From the NCBI GenBank assembly GCA_019059635.1, contig JAGVRJ010000013.1, positions 1,240,001 through 1,304,000 on the forward strand: DNA of 64,000 nucleotides, written 5' to 3'. This DNA is from Proales similis (Eukaryota; Rotifera; Eurotatoria; Ploima; Proalidae). Below, in pieces: positions 53,011-64,000 of this stretch (the stretch's first letter is position 1; each line of letters opens with the position of its first letter). The translations under genes were made by a program, and so were the position numbers. A model generated the notes under the pieces. The model was not told the DNA's origin and ran no database searches. It worked only from the letters and a program-made list of their open reading frames with translations.

Positions 53011-54131
53011 TTCTTCTCGTTTTTTTCGTTGCTTTTCCCCTCTCTCTCTCTCTCTGCCTCTAGTCGGGCTATGCGAATACGCGACGTGGAATGAATTATT
53101 TGTTGCGGCGTTGCACGTTTATTACGATTACTACTTGTCATTAGGTCGGCATGACAACATTCGCCTCTTGTACGACACGGCTCGCGATCTGAGCAAAATT
53201 TTCTATTTTTAAAAACCTTCCGAGAGTTTGTTGCGATTAGTTACGTTAGACGGCTGCTGGCGGATTTATGCCCAGCAGGTCTGGCTTGCCAACCTGGCAT
53301 CCCAATTTCAAACTTGCCTCTTGAATGAAATTACAGGCAATTTGTGTGGCTCGACTCGCGAGCTAGGACGAGCGAATAAACGCGGTCTATGTTGGTCTTT
53401 ATTATTTTTTTGCTTCTTTCTCGGCGGCTCGTTGGCAATAAACGTCGAGACGGAGCGTTTTATTGTTGTTTACATCTCGGGGGCGAAGAATTGATAAAGA
53501 AGCAAATAATTCAGATGTTGATGTAATAAGCAGATGAAACCAGGCGATCATTGCGAACGGAATCGAAACGAACGGCTAGAGGCAGACGAAACAAGTGAGG
53601 TGCTGGTGGGCCTAGTGAGCAAGCGAGTAAGTTGGCGAGTAAGCAACAACTTGCAAGCATGCAGGCAGGCAAGTTAGACGCCAGAGGAGGCAGATCGCAT
53701 GCCATGCAGGCAGCCAGTAGTAATCCACTCGGCTGATGATTGATGATGCTGATGAGGCTTTCATACATCTGATTATCGTTAAGCGAATGCGTCCATAGCC
53801 CAGTGAACTTTACAAATATTCTAACATTTGAACGTGATGCCTTCGCCATTGTCGACTCGTTGAGATCAAGTGCCTTCTTCTTTTGCTCTCATCGGCTTAT
53901 TATTAGCCCACGAGCGTTTATTAACATCGTTAGAGCTCATAGAAACACACAGACAGGCCTAGACAGAGAGAAAATAGACAATAAAGCCGACCGAAGGAAT
54001 TCCAGTTCAACAACTGAGAGCCAACTAGTTTGCCAGTCAAGCCAGCTGAGGTTCTCGTGCTGCCGGTGAGTCAATCGGGCAGTCGGTAAATCGTTGCTAG
54101 TCGATAGTCTTGCAAGCAATAAGCGCAAATC
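53011..54131. other. Spacer between Ro60 and the K2P-like gene
   Basis: Head-to-head spacer of 1.1 kb. A (TC)n tract (53041-53056) lies just upstream of the Ro60 start, reading (GA)n on its coding strand. The remaining sequence has no supported exon. Confidence 0.5.
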
Positions 54132-55974
54132 ATGAGCGCCTTTGAACTCAGCAAACGGCTTCTGTTGGCCTCGCTGCCTCATCTAGTGGTCACACTTGTG
54201 TTTGTTCTTTATTTCTTGTTCGGCAGCATGATCCTTAAAGAGATCGAGTCGGATAGCAGCAGCGGCGGCGGCGGCGCAGGGCAACGCACGTCCGGCCATT
54301 CAGTTCATGAGCAAAGAGCGTCGATTGACAAACAGGTGGCGGCAATAGAAGAGCAACAGAGAGAGCTGCTCGCTTTGTCCAAGCAGTATCATGAGCACAT
54401 TCACTTTGATCTTGACCGCTTCTACTCTGACTGCATTCAAACGTTCGACTCAAAGCTGGCCAAAGTGATGCACAATCAGTCGGAGCTGATCGAGAAGAAG
54501 CTCAGCAGCGAGTCGATTTTCTATCGCTCGCTTGCCAAACAGCTGGCAAGCAACATTCATTCGTTTCGAAACGAGCTGACGCACAGCTTCTACTCGCTCG
54601 TTCAACTAGAACAGAGCAAACGGACCAAGTACCAAGAGGAAATCGGCAAACTCAAGTATCGCCAAGCTGCTCTGTTGGGCAACTATTCGTCGCTTGTAAA
54701 AGCCATAAACAAGCAAACTCAGGCCGAGCCCAAAAAGCCTCCGCGCCAGCTGCCTACCAGCCTGAACTACATGGCCGGCATCTTGATCAGCACATGTAAG
54801 CTGCTTCTTTTTCTACTTTTCCCGGCTGAGATTCAATTCTCTATTGCCGACTGTCCGGTGTCTAGCTTACGAGCCAGGGGAGCCTCACACGCCGATCGGG
54901 AAGCTGTTTGTGGTTATTTACTGTCTACTGGCCGTGCCAGTCGGTCTGCTGTTTGTCAACTCGCTGGCGCATCTTCTCGTACGAATGTTCAAGTTTCAGC
55001 ACTCGCTCTTTGAACTGCTCTACTACCACGGCTACTTGAATCGATTGAAGCAGACGAGCAGCAGCAGCAACAGCAGAGGCACTCGTTCGAGCAAAGAGCC
55101 GAAAGCGGCTGCGAGCGAGAGTCGACTAAAGCTTCTCTTTGAGATGTTTTCTGACTGCGTCAGGATGAACAGCGAGCCGTTCGACATGTCAATTGGATTC
55201 TTGATTTCGATGGCGCTCGTCTACTTGGGACTAGGCGCCCTATTCAGTCTGAGAGAGCCAGAGCGCTCGTTCTACGACGCCTTCTTTGACTCGTTCATGA
55301 GCGTGGCCAGGATCAGGTCGAACGCGCCGCACTCATTCCGATTCGGTCAAGTTGCTTACTCCATGTTGGGCGTGGCGCTCTTCGAAGTGATTGTTATTAA
55401 ACTGCGCGAGCTGGTGCGTGGCTGCATAGTTTTCAATTGCATTCGATTGTTGAAAGAGCTCGAGAAGCTGAGCGTCGATTTCGGGCATTCGTTCGATCTG
55501 CGCAGCTCTTCGTTCGACATACCGAGTGTGATTCGAAGCTATCCGTACTGGCTTGGTGGACTGGGCGAGCCAGTGGTCACGATCGACGACGAGGAGAGCG
55601 CGCAAACAGTGAAGAAAGCGCGCTTGTTGAAAGACGATCCGTTAGCCTCGAGAGTTAAACCGACTGCGGACAAGCAGACGCAAATCACCACACTGCTGTC
55701 GAGCAGGAGCCTGCGTCAGTCGGAGCTGTCAACTTCAACGCCTTTGCTCTTCACCGATTCAAGTGCTCGGCCCCTGGGCCGTTCTAACTCCAGCACGAGC
55801 ATATTTCAGCCCGAAGAGCGCAACAGAGAACTGCGACCAATTCAAGAAGCGACCGTTGAACGGCCGTCGGTGGACGCGTCCGCGCCCCGTCTCCGTAAAA
55901 GCACCCGATTCGATTCAGATCTGAATTCAGTAGACAATGTTCACTCTGCACGGAGTCGAAATCGATTCGAATGA
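54132..55974 (+). CDS. K2P potassium channel-like protein without selectivity filters
   Basis: Two exons (54132-54795 and 54866-55974) join in phase to 590 residues. The layout is that of a two-pore K2P subunit: TM1 PHLVVTLVFVLYFLFGSMIL; an enlarged, coiled-coil cap of about 165 residues with NQS and NYS sequons; pore helix 1 NYMAGILIS; TM2 KLFVVIYCLLAVPVGLLFVN; TM3 SIGFLISMALVYLGLGALFS; pore helix 2 SFYDAFFDSFMSV; TM4 AYSMLGVALFEVIVIK; then a 190-residue Ser/Arg-rich tail. The first filter, TTIGYG in the family, reads ISTSYE; the second, TTIGFG, reads ARIRSN. The intron splits the codon corresponding to the first filter Gly, as in many K2P genes, supporting true homology. Probably non-conducting or a regulatory subunit. 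AATAAA at 56022. Confidence 0.85.
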
Positions 55975-56805
55975 GAATCATGTTTCTATCGCTTCCACAT
56001 TTATAAATATCGACACGAGACAATAAATCGAAAATTCAACTTTTTCATTCATTTTTGCGCCCTCTCTCTTCACACGCTTTTTGACATCAGGGCAAATGGG
56101 TTGCCAAGGTGAGCAAACTCAAAACAACGATCGGCAGAAACAATCGCATCGTAAACGAAGAAACGAAAGAAAAAAAAGCGCTTTGGTTTACGTAAGCACA
56201 CAGTTTGTAGTCATGGTTGATTAGTAACAGTCGAGCATATCCAAGCGAACAGTCGCCAAGTTTAATTTGTGAATTGAGCGCATCGACTGGCTGAGGCTTG
56301 TTGCTGCGTTCAAAAAAAAAAAAAGGAGCAAAATTGAAATCGCGTGAGGACGAGTAAAAATGGAAATTAGACGAGAGAGTGCTCAACTTAGGAGGAGTGC
56401 AGCGAGGGGACTGTCAGACGCTGGCATTACAATTCGCTTGCCTGGCTGTCTGGCTGCCTCAAGCAGTGAAATGAATAATGATGATATTAATAATGCAATT
56501 ATGACGCAGCTGAGCTATGCGGCTGAACATAAGATTGCATAAATTCAAAAAAGAATTTATTTTTTTTGTTCGAAAAGGAGCTAGAAATAGAGTGAAAGGA
56601 AGGTAGCGAAAAACAAGGAGGCAATCGTGTGTCCGTGCAAGAACACGTTCAAAAGTAAATCGAGCCGATTGAGATCGAGAGAGAGATCGAGCATCAAACG
56701 ATTGCAAGCACACACACACACACCCCAGAGGAGTGAATCAATCGACGACGAATAATACAATTCCGTTGAGACGACACAAAAAAGGCGACAAAGCGGAGCA
56801 TCACC
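55975..56805. other. Spacer upstream of the TMEM68-like gene
   Basis: Contains the polyadenylation signal of the K2P-like gene, an A14 run near 56310, a GA-rich stretch near 56672-56690 and a (CA)n run at about 56709-56723. Presumed promoter for first exon 1a. Confidence 0.5.
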
Positions 56806-58821
56806 ATGTCCTGGCTAGCGTTCATATTTCAGTTTGTATCGGAGCGAGCTCGCGAGATTGCCGATCTAGACTACGTCTACATAGAATGGTTCATCGGTCT
56901 ATTCTGGCCGTTCATACTCTTCGTTCTGACGTTGTCATTGACGCTCTTTCTACTGCCCGTTGTGATCATCCTGCTCACGTTCGGCGCCTCTTTCTACATT
57001 TTCATAAACAAACACAAACACAAAATATGGGTAAGCGTGTGCGCCGGCTAAATCAAGTCACTATTGTTGTTGTTGTGCTGTTTAATCAACTAGTTGTGCT
57101 TGTATCTGCTGCTTTTTGAATTAAGCGTTCTTGCCTCCGACTAACTCGCACGAGTCGCACGTTTAGATGCGTTATTCGCAACGACTAACAACCAACAAGT
57201 AGTTTAGAATCTAGACAGACAAATAGCTAGAGAGAGAAAGAGAGAAAGCAAATATGCCTGTGCTGTGCGATAGTCTCTTCAAGTACATGTTGCCGCACTT
57301 GTACGCGCACTTGAACTGGACTGAGACGCCTCTGGTCGGCTCCATGCTCGCTCAGGAGCAGTGCGGCCATCTCATACAAGACGTTTACATTTACATGCAA
57401 CAATGCTACGAGGTGGAGTCGAACGTCTCCTACCTCCTCTGGCTGGTCGACTTGTGCTGGCCAACTGTTCTAACCCTGTTGCTGGCGCTTTTCCTCTTTC
57501 CTGGCTTGATTGTGGTCTACTTCTACGCCATGTCGCTCTATTTGTTCCTAAGCAAGCACTCGAACAAATTGATTGTAAGTGCTCGCTCACTCTAACCTGG
57601 CCAGTAGCTGCCGGTCTTGTTTTCAGTTTGGTTTGGTTTTTAACTCACTCTAACTGTTAACCACTTGCATTGGCAAACAATTGTCCAAACGCTCACCTCC
57701 TCTCTTATTTGAATCAAGGCGGCCTACAGCAACCGCGACTTTTGGCAAGCATCGTTCAAAAGCATTGCCGTCTTCTGGGAAATGCAGGGCCACATCTGGC
57801 ACGGACACGAGCTGATCGGACTAGAGAATCTGCCCGACTCTGGACCTGCCCTGCTGATCTACTATCACGCGGCCATGCCCATTGACTTTTATTACGTTCA
57901 TTCAAAGACAGTGTTGTACAAAAATCGCCGAATGAAAATAGTCGCCGACCGATTCCTGTTCAGTGTGCCTGGTATGTGTGCGACGTGGCCGCTCGTTTCT
58001 CCGCCGCTCTTAATCAAGCCAACTTTCGAAGGCTTGTCGTCGCTGCTCGACGCATTCGAGGTCACTCCGGGCTCGCTTGACACGTGCGTGAGCCTTCTAA
58101 ACCAAGGACACATTCTAGCCATCTCGCCAGGTCACTTGATCTCTCTTCGTATTTTGCTTTTCAAGTTCTCAATTATTCGCAGGCGGCGTTCGCGAGGCTC
58201 TCTTCAGCGATCACAACTACGAAATAATTTGGGGCAAACGGGACGGCTTCGCCAAAGTGGCCACCACGGCCAAAGTGGTATGCACACTCGCTCCTTTTCT
58301 CTGTCCCTATCTGTCTCGAACTTTGATCCGAAGCCGGTCATCCCCATGTTTACCGAGAACTGTCGAGAGGCCATTCGCACTCTGCCCTTCTTTCGAAGTA
58401 TGACGTCATCGATCGTCCATTCTAACATTTCTGCGATTGTCACTTTAACTCTTTGCTTGCCGCTCAGGCTTCTTTAGGAAAATCTACGAAACGACCAGAC
58501 TGCCACTGGTTCCAATTTACGGAATGTTTCCCGTCAAATTGAGGTTGGTCTGCGTCTCGCCTTGGTCGCCACTTCCATTCATCAAAACGTTTTGAAAGGA
58601 CTTATATCGGCAAGCCGATCGAATACGACGAGAGCAGGACCGCTGCCGAGCTGAAAGAACTCGTGAGTTGTCCTCTCCCTGTCCGAAAATTGGCCCATTT
58701 TCATTCACAGGCTACTTAGACAAAGCAGAGAATCGACGAGCTGATTAAAGCGCATCAACGAATACCTGGAAGTATTCTGCAGGCCCTAATGGATCGAGTT
58801 CGAAAGCCCAAACAAGACTGA
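56806..58821 (+). CDS. TMEM68: TMEM68-like acyltransferase, alternative first exons
   Basis: ER membrane acyltransferase (in vertebrates it makes triacylglycerol/ether lipid). Two candidate first exons each start with ATG and end in phase 0 at a GTAAG donor: exon 1a from 56806 (MSWLAFIFQFVSERAREIAD, then FWPFILFVLTLSLTLFLLP and KHKHKIW) and exon 1b from 57254 (MPVLCDSLFKYMLPHLYAHL, then LCWPTVLTLLLALFLFPG and SKHSNKLI). Both would splice to exon 2 at 57719 (AAYSNRDFWQASFKSIAVFW). Common part: GHIWHGHELIGLENLPDSGP, acyltransferase motif YYHAAMPIDFYY (HX4D), RFLFSVPG, GHILAISPGG, NYEIIWGKRDGFAKVA, PVIPMFTENCREA, LPLVPIYGMFPVKLRTYIGK and C-terminal KAHQRIPGSILQALMDR. About eight exons with short introns. 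Confidence 0.9.
57254..57573 (+). CDS. TMEM68: Alternative first exon 1b of the TMEM68-like gene
   Basis: This exon repeats the role of exon 1a, supplying the N-terminal hydrophobic segments, and stops at the equivalent point (LSKHSNKLI before the donor GTAAGTGC). A GA-rich stretch lies immediately upstream (57227-57248), possibly its own promoter or a polypurine acceptor region. It has NWT and NVS sequons and could instead be included after exon 1a only if an upstream acceptor were used. Confidence 0.7.
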
Positions 58822-59148
58822 AGCCGAAAACAACGTCTAAATGTGAAGTTAAAAGAGCAACATGAACATTATCTGTCCATTCTTCTCGCTCCCTTCTCTC
58901 CCCACTCCTTCTTCTTCTTCTTCACTGCTTCTTCTCTGTTTCGCACCGTTATTTTTTAATTAGCATTTGCATCTTAGTCTCAAGTGAGCTACCTTCGAGT
59001 CCTATTTGTTTTTCTCATCGTCACTTTTCTCTTTTTATTCATTTGATTTGCATTTGAGTGTCGAAATCGGATAAAATAGAGAACATTTCCTGAAACTGAA
59101 TGCGTTTAGTTTGAAGTTAGAAGTTGGGAGGAGAAGCGTCGGATTAGA
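58822..59148. other. Short spacer between TMEM68-like and PQBP1 genes
   Basis: T/C-rich, with a (CTT)n run near 58909-58925. Presumed 3'UTR and promoter; nothing coding. Confidence 0.5.
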
Positions 59149-59944
59149 ATGCCTTTGCCTGCAGCACTTCAGGAACGACTGAAGAAGAGAGGCATAATTC
59201 AAGCAGCGCCAACTCGACAGGAAGAACCAGAGCAAGAAGAGGTCGAGGAAGTATTTGCCGAAAATTACGACGAAGAGCCGCCAGGAGAAAAGAGCCAGAA
59301 TGAGTCAATGAACGAATCGGACGGTTCAGAGGAAGAAGAAGAGAGCGAAGGTGAGGACGAAGAGGAAGAGGAACAAGATAATGAAGACGACAACGACGAC
59401 GATCAAGAGCTGAGCGACAAAGAGCACGACCAAGAGGCAACCAAAGAGGCCGACACTGTTCGGGAGTCGAACGAAAAACTTTTGAAAAACTTCCGTCCTG
59501 ATGCGACAGTTGAAAAGCGGCGATTGAAAATGCTCCAGGTTTACCCTCTGCCCGACGGCTGGATTGAAGTGCCCGACCCGAGCAGTAATCGCTTCTTCTA
59601 CTGGAACGAGAAGCTCAATCAAGTCAGCTGGCACTCGCCGGCCTATCCGAAGGCCAAAATTGAAAGCGGCAAACGTAAGTTAAGCAACGTTCTAGCTCAC
59701 AAGCTGACAGTCTGATCAATTTTGTTTTGTCTGTTTAGCCAAGACGGCCAACAAGCCGATCAGTGAAGTGCGATCGAGCACAGAATGGAGCAGAGCCAGG
59801 CCCGGGCCACATCAGACCGCACCTAGGTCGGACAATCGTCGAGCTAAAAAGTCAAATGAGCTCGATCCAATGGACCCAGCTGCTTACAGCAACATCGCCA
59901 AGGGCAAATGGTCCTCTGGTCTTGACGCGAGCGGTTCGTCCTAA
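59149..59944 (+). CDS. PQBP1: Polyglutamine-binding protein 1 homologue
   Basis: Nuclear WW-domain protein linked to the spliceosome U5 snRNP and transcription. The start MPLPAALQERLKKRGIIQAA is nearly that of human PQBP1 (MPLPVALQTRLAKRGI). A long acidic Glu/Asp region (residues about 25-100) is followed by a single WW domain, LPDGWIEVPDPSSNRFFYWN and NQVSWHSP. Exon 2, in phase across a short intron ending TTTAG, encodes a basic region and the conserved C-terminus ELDPMDPAAYSNIAKGKWSS then GLDASGSS. This matches the TXNL4A (DIM1)-binding [20 protein letters not shown] motif, but the chain stops just after it. The long DR/ER-dipeptide tract of mammals is missing and an N-terminal acidic block is enlarged instead. 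AATAAA at 59991. Confidence 0.93.
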
Positions 59945-60207
59945 ACAATCGAGTCCTTCTCACTGTTCGATCTGTGGCGGCACACGTGTAAATAAACAAG
60001 AACGTTTTGGAGAACATCTCGATGGTGTCATCTAAACGACTGGACGCTGCGTTGTTTGTTATTTTATTTTCAAAGAATAATTCGATTCAAAAACAGACGA
60101 GGTTTGCAAAGGCGAAAAGAAAAAGGCAAAATAAAAATGTGGCATCTCTCACGTGTGTGCCTTTACGGGCTGTGCTGGCGCTTCGAAGAAGGGTAAGGAT
60201 TCACACT

Positions 60208-63200
60208 TTAGGGCTTGTTGGGGCGAATCAATTCGGCCAATGAGTCGATTAGAGCACGATCGTATTCACTTATTTGAACGCCGCTCATCTTGTGCTGAAC
60301 TAAATTGTATATGGCTCTGGTGAATAGGTGTGGCTGGCGTAGTTTGAGGAAGTTGGTGTTGGATTTTATTCGATTGAACACTTGCTCGAACACTTTCTGT
60401 CGGAGCTCTTGCTCGTCGTCGACGTCTAAATTAGGCCTAAGGGTCTGCTCGATTGGATCGAGTCGAACAAGAAGCTCGCGTCGGCCGTTGTTGTATTCGA
60501 TTATTTCCAAACAGCAGTCGTCGAGCGCAATTCGCTTTCTGGCCGGCTCAAACAGATCGTAAATGTGCGCCAGTGGCCGGTACCATTTCGCTTTACAAAC
60601 ATTTTGGCTCGACCGATGCGAGCCGATCAAGTCGAGCAGGGAGTTGTCGTTCGAACACTGGCCTGTGTACATATCGTACAACTCTGACGCTTGAAGGTTA
60701 AACGTCCATTCAACATTGCGCAGATTGCTGAAGGTCGAATTGTGGCCCACGAACAACAACAAATTAGACAGCGAGCCGATCAATCGATTCAACTCTGCTC
60801 CTTCTTTTCCGAATAAAAACACAACCGGGATAGCGACGTCGTCGTTTTCATCGCCGGACATGGAGAATGGCGGCGATGTGCTGAAACTTGTGTTGGCCTG
60901 ATTGTCGATCACGATCAGAGCCAGAGCGCCGGCCGCCTGCGCTATTCGCGCTTTCTCCACAAACATGCACTCGCCGCGGTAAGCGACCGCAATTCGCCCC
61001 ACCACTGAACTGGTCAGAGGTGAGCAAGCGTGTTTGGGATGAGCTAATACTGGCTCGGCAATGAGACCGTACTCGTCGACTAGACTAGGACCGAATTGAG
61101 CAGGAGCAGCCGAGTAGCCGTTGAGAATCGGCGACGAGGTCAAAGGTATCACCGACATTGGAACGTACTCGTCCTGTTCGCGGTCTGTTTTAAGCATGAA
61201 ATTCTTGTCTTTGGACAGTTCGAGCAGCTCGGTCATGAATATGATGCCCAACTCAGCCTCTTCATAGTTCTCGGCAAGTTCGCTTCGATGCACGAGCTGA
61301 AGACGTCCGTCTGCCATGGCCTGCATCTCGATGCCCATCCGCTTCAATACGGCCATGTGCTCTTTGCGGCCGGCCACAAAGTCCACCGCTCTCAGTGGCA
61401 TGTTCCTGAGCTTCTCCTCGCTTGTGAGCTTGAGATTTTTGTAAATTATCTTCGAGTCGGTTTTTGTGCAGGTTCCGTCGCTGGTCGATGCGGCGGCAGC
61501 TCTGTTCACCGAGTCTCGGATGATTTGTAATTTCGCGTTAAGAGTCTCCCTGTTTGCCTCGAGTATAAGCTGAGGGCTCATACAGGCTCGCTGGCTCAAG
61601 TCCTTGCCGCTGATTTCCAATTTACTAGATGTCGCTCTCTTCTTCTCGGTCTTTTTGAGCAGCTCGTTGTTGTTGTTGACGTACTTGCGCCAGTTCAATG
61701 GGAGTAGATGAGCCTCGGTCGAGAATATGAACTCGTTCAGATCGAACATGAGCTCTCGATCGTCCGCAAACAGCAGATACAAATATTTGAACGTTTCGGC
61801 GAACACGAACGAGTCCAGGCGATCTTCTTGGCGTTTACTTTGCACATGAGCGAGGGCGGCGTAGCCGCATCTCGTTCGCGAGTGCCTCTCCAGCTGCTCG
61901 ACCATTTTCTTTGCTATCTGAAGGTAATGACTGTCCCCGGTCGCCTTGTACAAGAAGTAGGTCGACTCGAGAAATTCAGGCCGCAGCGGATGACTCGACC
62001 AGTGCACCGATTGATCGAACAGGACCGCTTCGGGCAAAAAGTCGTGCTTTTTGACAATCTGATGCAGAAACTCGTGCATCTTGATCGCCTCTTTCAGATC
62101 GCCCTTCATCACCTGGAGGCCGGGCCAAAAGGCCAACAGCGCGTCTATGTAGTGCCTCGACTGTTTGTTGGGCATGTGCATGTAGACAGTCTTCATGCAA
62201 GTGCCGTCGCCCATCTCGCTGCCCGTCTCCGAGTTGAGGCTCATGAACTTTTTTATCGAGTCGTAATGCCGATTGAAGCGATAGAGCAGTCGTTCGTCGC
62301 CGGTCAGTATGTAGCCCTTGAACAAGTATTCGTAGTAGGAGTCGATGCCAGCGCCGATGCTCGCGTCCTTGCTGTACCATTGGCCGTCGTTTACGTTTAT
62401 TGTGGTGCCGACCAGGTCGCTGAAGCGATTTCGCTTCTCCCACAGGTAATCCATCGCTTTCATCGCTTTCTGCTCGTAGGCAAGCTCGCCGGTCAGACGA
62501 GACAGAGTGACAAACTCGAGCAGCAGAGTTCCGGCACAGGCAGTGCAAGTGAACTTGTCTCGTTCGCTCCTGAGATCCTTGTCGTCGAGGCCATGTCTCA
62601 GGTTTATGCGACCAGTCGGAAGCCCCGTGCTCGTGTTGAACGCCGGCAGGAGTCGGTCGCCCAAGTCTTTGGCTTTGTCCAGAAGCTCGCCCTTGTACCA
62701 GCTGAATCTATCCGGAAATCGACTGGCCAAATGCAGTGCGCTTATGTGTCCGCTGATCAGACCGCCTAGCATTCGAATGTTGACCTCAAACACGGACACG
62801 ATTATATCTCGGTCGAAGTGCACAGTGGCCACCACATTCCGGACCGCTTGTTCAAACTCGTCGACACGGCCCAGCAGCGCCAGGGTGTCGAGAGTGTCCA
62901 CAAGCGTCAGAGTGAAGTTGCCGAGCACTTCGTCAATGTCTCCTCTTGAACCATGCGTTGTCCGGTACCGTCCTTTACAGCTCAGGGGCATCAGCTCGTC
63001 GGCCGGGAATGCGTGTTTCTTTCCAAAATTCAATTTTAAACTTGCACGGGCCAAGAGAAGTGAACAACTCACCATGTAGCTGCTGAACGCGTGGTCGAAC
63101 ATTTCCAGAACTTTTTCCCTTGGAAGCCAAAGTTGAAGCGAGTCGAACATTGAAATGGACAGAGAGTTCGAGTTTACTTGAGATTTCGTCGCTCTTCCCA

Positions 63201-63299
63201 AGTCAGCTCGTTCTCAGGTGTGGCAATGGGCACCTGCCAGCACCAATGGCCGCAAATCAAGAGTAGACAAGCAAACAGAAATATGTCGGTTCGATCCAT
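60208..63299 (-). CDS. EDEM3: ER degradation-enhancing mannosidase EDEM3
   Basis: GH47 alpha-mannosidase that trims glycans on misfolded glycoproteins for ER-associated degradation. Exon 1 (from 63299) gives a signal peptide, MDRTDIFLFACLLLICGHWC, then WEERRNLK; two short introns follow, spliced in phase to EKVLEMFDHAFSSYM and KHAFPADELMPLSCKGRYR. GH47 landmarks: SRGDIDEVLGNFTLTLVDTL, FEVNIRMLGGLISGHI, SIGAGIDSYYEYLFKGYIL, RPEFLESTYFLYKATGDSHY, FAETFKYLYLLF, FSTEAHLLPLNW. A protease-associated (PA) domain with YRGECMFVEKARIAQAAGAL identifies EDEM3. The C-terminus ends AELIRPNKP, with no KDEL-type signal, unlike vertebrate EDEM3. Minus-strand AATAAA at 60063-60068. It is convergent with PQBP1. 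Confidence 0.94.
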
Positions 63300-64000
63300 G
63301 GCTGCTTGATTTGCGTGTTTGTCTCACTGCCTCTATCTGCCTCGCTCTGCTCTGCCAGTAAAATCAAAAGCGGCAATCTGCACCAGGTTCTGAAAACATA
63401 AACAACCTCCGGCTTGCTCTCGTCTATTTCCCTCTCGCCTGCCTCTTGAATTCAACTGCTGGCTTGCTCTATTGCCGGCTCTAGATTTGCAATTATTTTT
63501 ACGTTTCTGCTCAAATGTTAGCCGCAGAATGCAACATGTTCGTACGGCCGCATATTTCGTCTCTTAATGCGCTGCGTGGAAACTATTATGCGGACTGAGA
63601 GCGCAAAACTCGTCTACTTTTGTTGAATTTTTCCTCAAGCTGACTCGTCCCAGGCCCACTTTGCTCTTTTGTCAATTGGAACAATTTCCAATTCAAACTG
63701 CAATTCAAACCCGCTCGTCGTCCACACCTTCTTCTACCCGCTTGATCTGAAACGCTCAGTTTTACTTGACTAAAATTTATGTGTGTTTCATGCTTTTTGG
63801 GTTACACTTCAACGGCGTGCGGCGTTTAACAATTTTGTTTTTTTTTGAAGAATCTTTTCCGCTCTTGAGCAGTCGACTGCAAAAGAAAGAAGTAAAAAGG
63901 GGGCAAAAGAGAACGAGCGATACAGAGATGGATAGATAGAGACGGCTTGAGGAAGAGAGGAAAAGTTTTCAACTGAGAAGATGCGGAACACTCTCGCTGA
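63300..64000. other. Right-end flank upstream of EDEM3
   Basis: About 700 bases of presumed EDEM3 promoter and intergenic DNA. No exon, repeat array or clear regulatory motif was recognised; a purine-rich run lies near 63883-63965. Confidence 0.4.

Overview
The window is nuclear DNA of a small-genome bilaterian animal. Genes are interrupted by short GT-AG introns (mostly about 45-90 nt), AATAAA polyadenylation signals follow many stop codons, and (CA)n, (GA)n and (TC)n microsatellites fill the spacers. The gene content is purely metazoan: nanos, slingshot, two biogenic-amine GPCRs, a K2P-like membrane protein, a tetraspanin, astacin, EDEM3 and cytoplasmic dynein intermediate chain. A radial spoke head and a tektin-like protein mean the animal has motile cilia or flagella. 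The ARM-TIR-SAM-like protein at the left end resembles, from memory, a family common in lophotrochozoans and rotifers, so a compact-genome spiralian is my best guess. The taxon cannot be fixed from this sequence alone. I see no transposon, tRNA, rRNA or CRISPR.

Layout, left to right. 0.4-2.9 kb: ARM-TIR-SAM protein (+). 3.7-5.4 kb: tektin-like gene (+). 5.7-7.3 kb: cytosolic aspartate aminotransferase (-). 7.8-9.2 kb: unrecognised multi-pass membrane protein (-). 10.0-12.7 kb: cytoplasmic dynein intermediate chain (-). 13.7-15.6 kb: radial spoke head protein 4/6 (-), head-to-head with a tetraspanin (+, 16.0-17.3 kb) across a spacer holding an RFX-type X-box. 18.4-19.9 kb: alpha1-adrenergic/octopamine-like GPCR (+). 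20.5-20.9 kb: bublin (+). 22.1-24.8 kb: a very long nanos (+). 26.2-26.5 kb: small secreted protein (-). 27.5-30.0 kb: second amine GPCR (-). 30.0-35.4 kb: gene-poor, repeat-rich spacer. 35.4-36.4 kb: CAP-Gly protein (+). 38.1-39.3 kb: secreted beta-propeller-like protein (-). 41.1-42.2 kb: unrecognised, possibly ciliary protein (-). 43.1-44.2 kb: DNase II (+). 44.4-45.0 kb: six-cysteine candidate prohormone (-). 45.1-46.2 kb: METTL6 (-). 46.7-48.9 kb: slingshot phosphatase (+). 49.9-50.9 kb: astacin (+). 51.0-53.0 kb: Ro60 homologue with a degenerate metal site (-). 54.1-56.0 kb: K2P-like protein without selectivity filters (+). 56.8-58.8 kb: TMEM68-like acyltransferase with two alternative first exons (+). 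59.1-59.9 kb: PQBP1 (+). 60.2-63.3 kb: EDEM3 (-).

The genes do not form one pathway; this is ordinary compact animal gene order with many convergent pairs separated by only 100-300 bp. Several large genes (ARM-TIR-SAM, nanos, beta-propeller, DNase II, slingshot, Ro60) have uninterrupted coding regions, while neighbours carry many tiny introns. The most unusual items are the filterless K2P-like protein (both pore signatures lost, but a pore-codon intron retained), the Ro60 homologue without a MIDAS, the duplicated TMEM68 first exons, the new candidate prohormone, and the X-box in front of the radial-spoke gene. Joined exon models were built by hand with phase checking; where I say phases match, I counted them.
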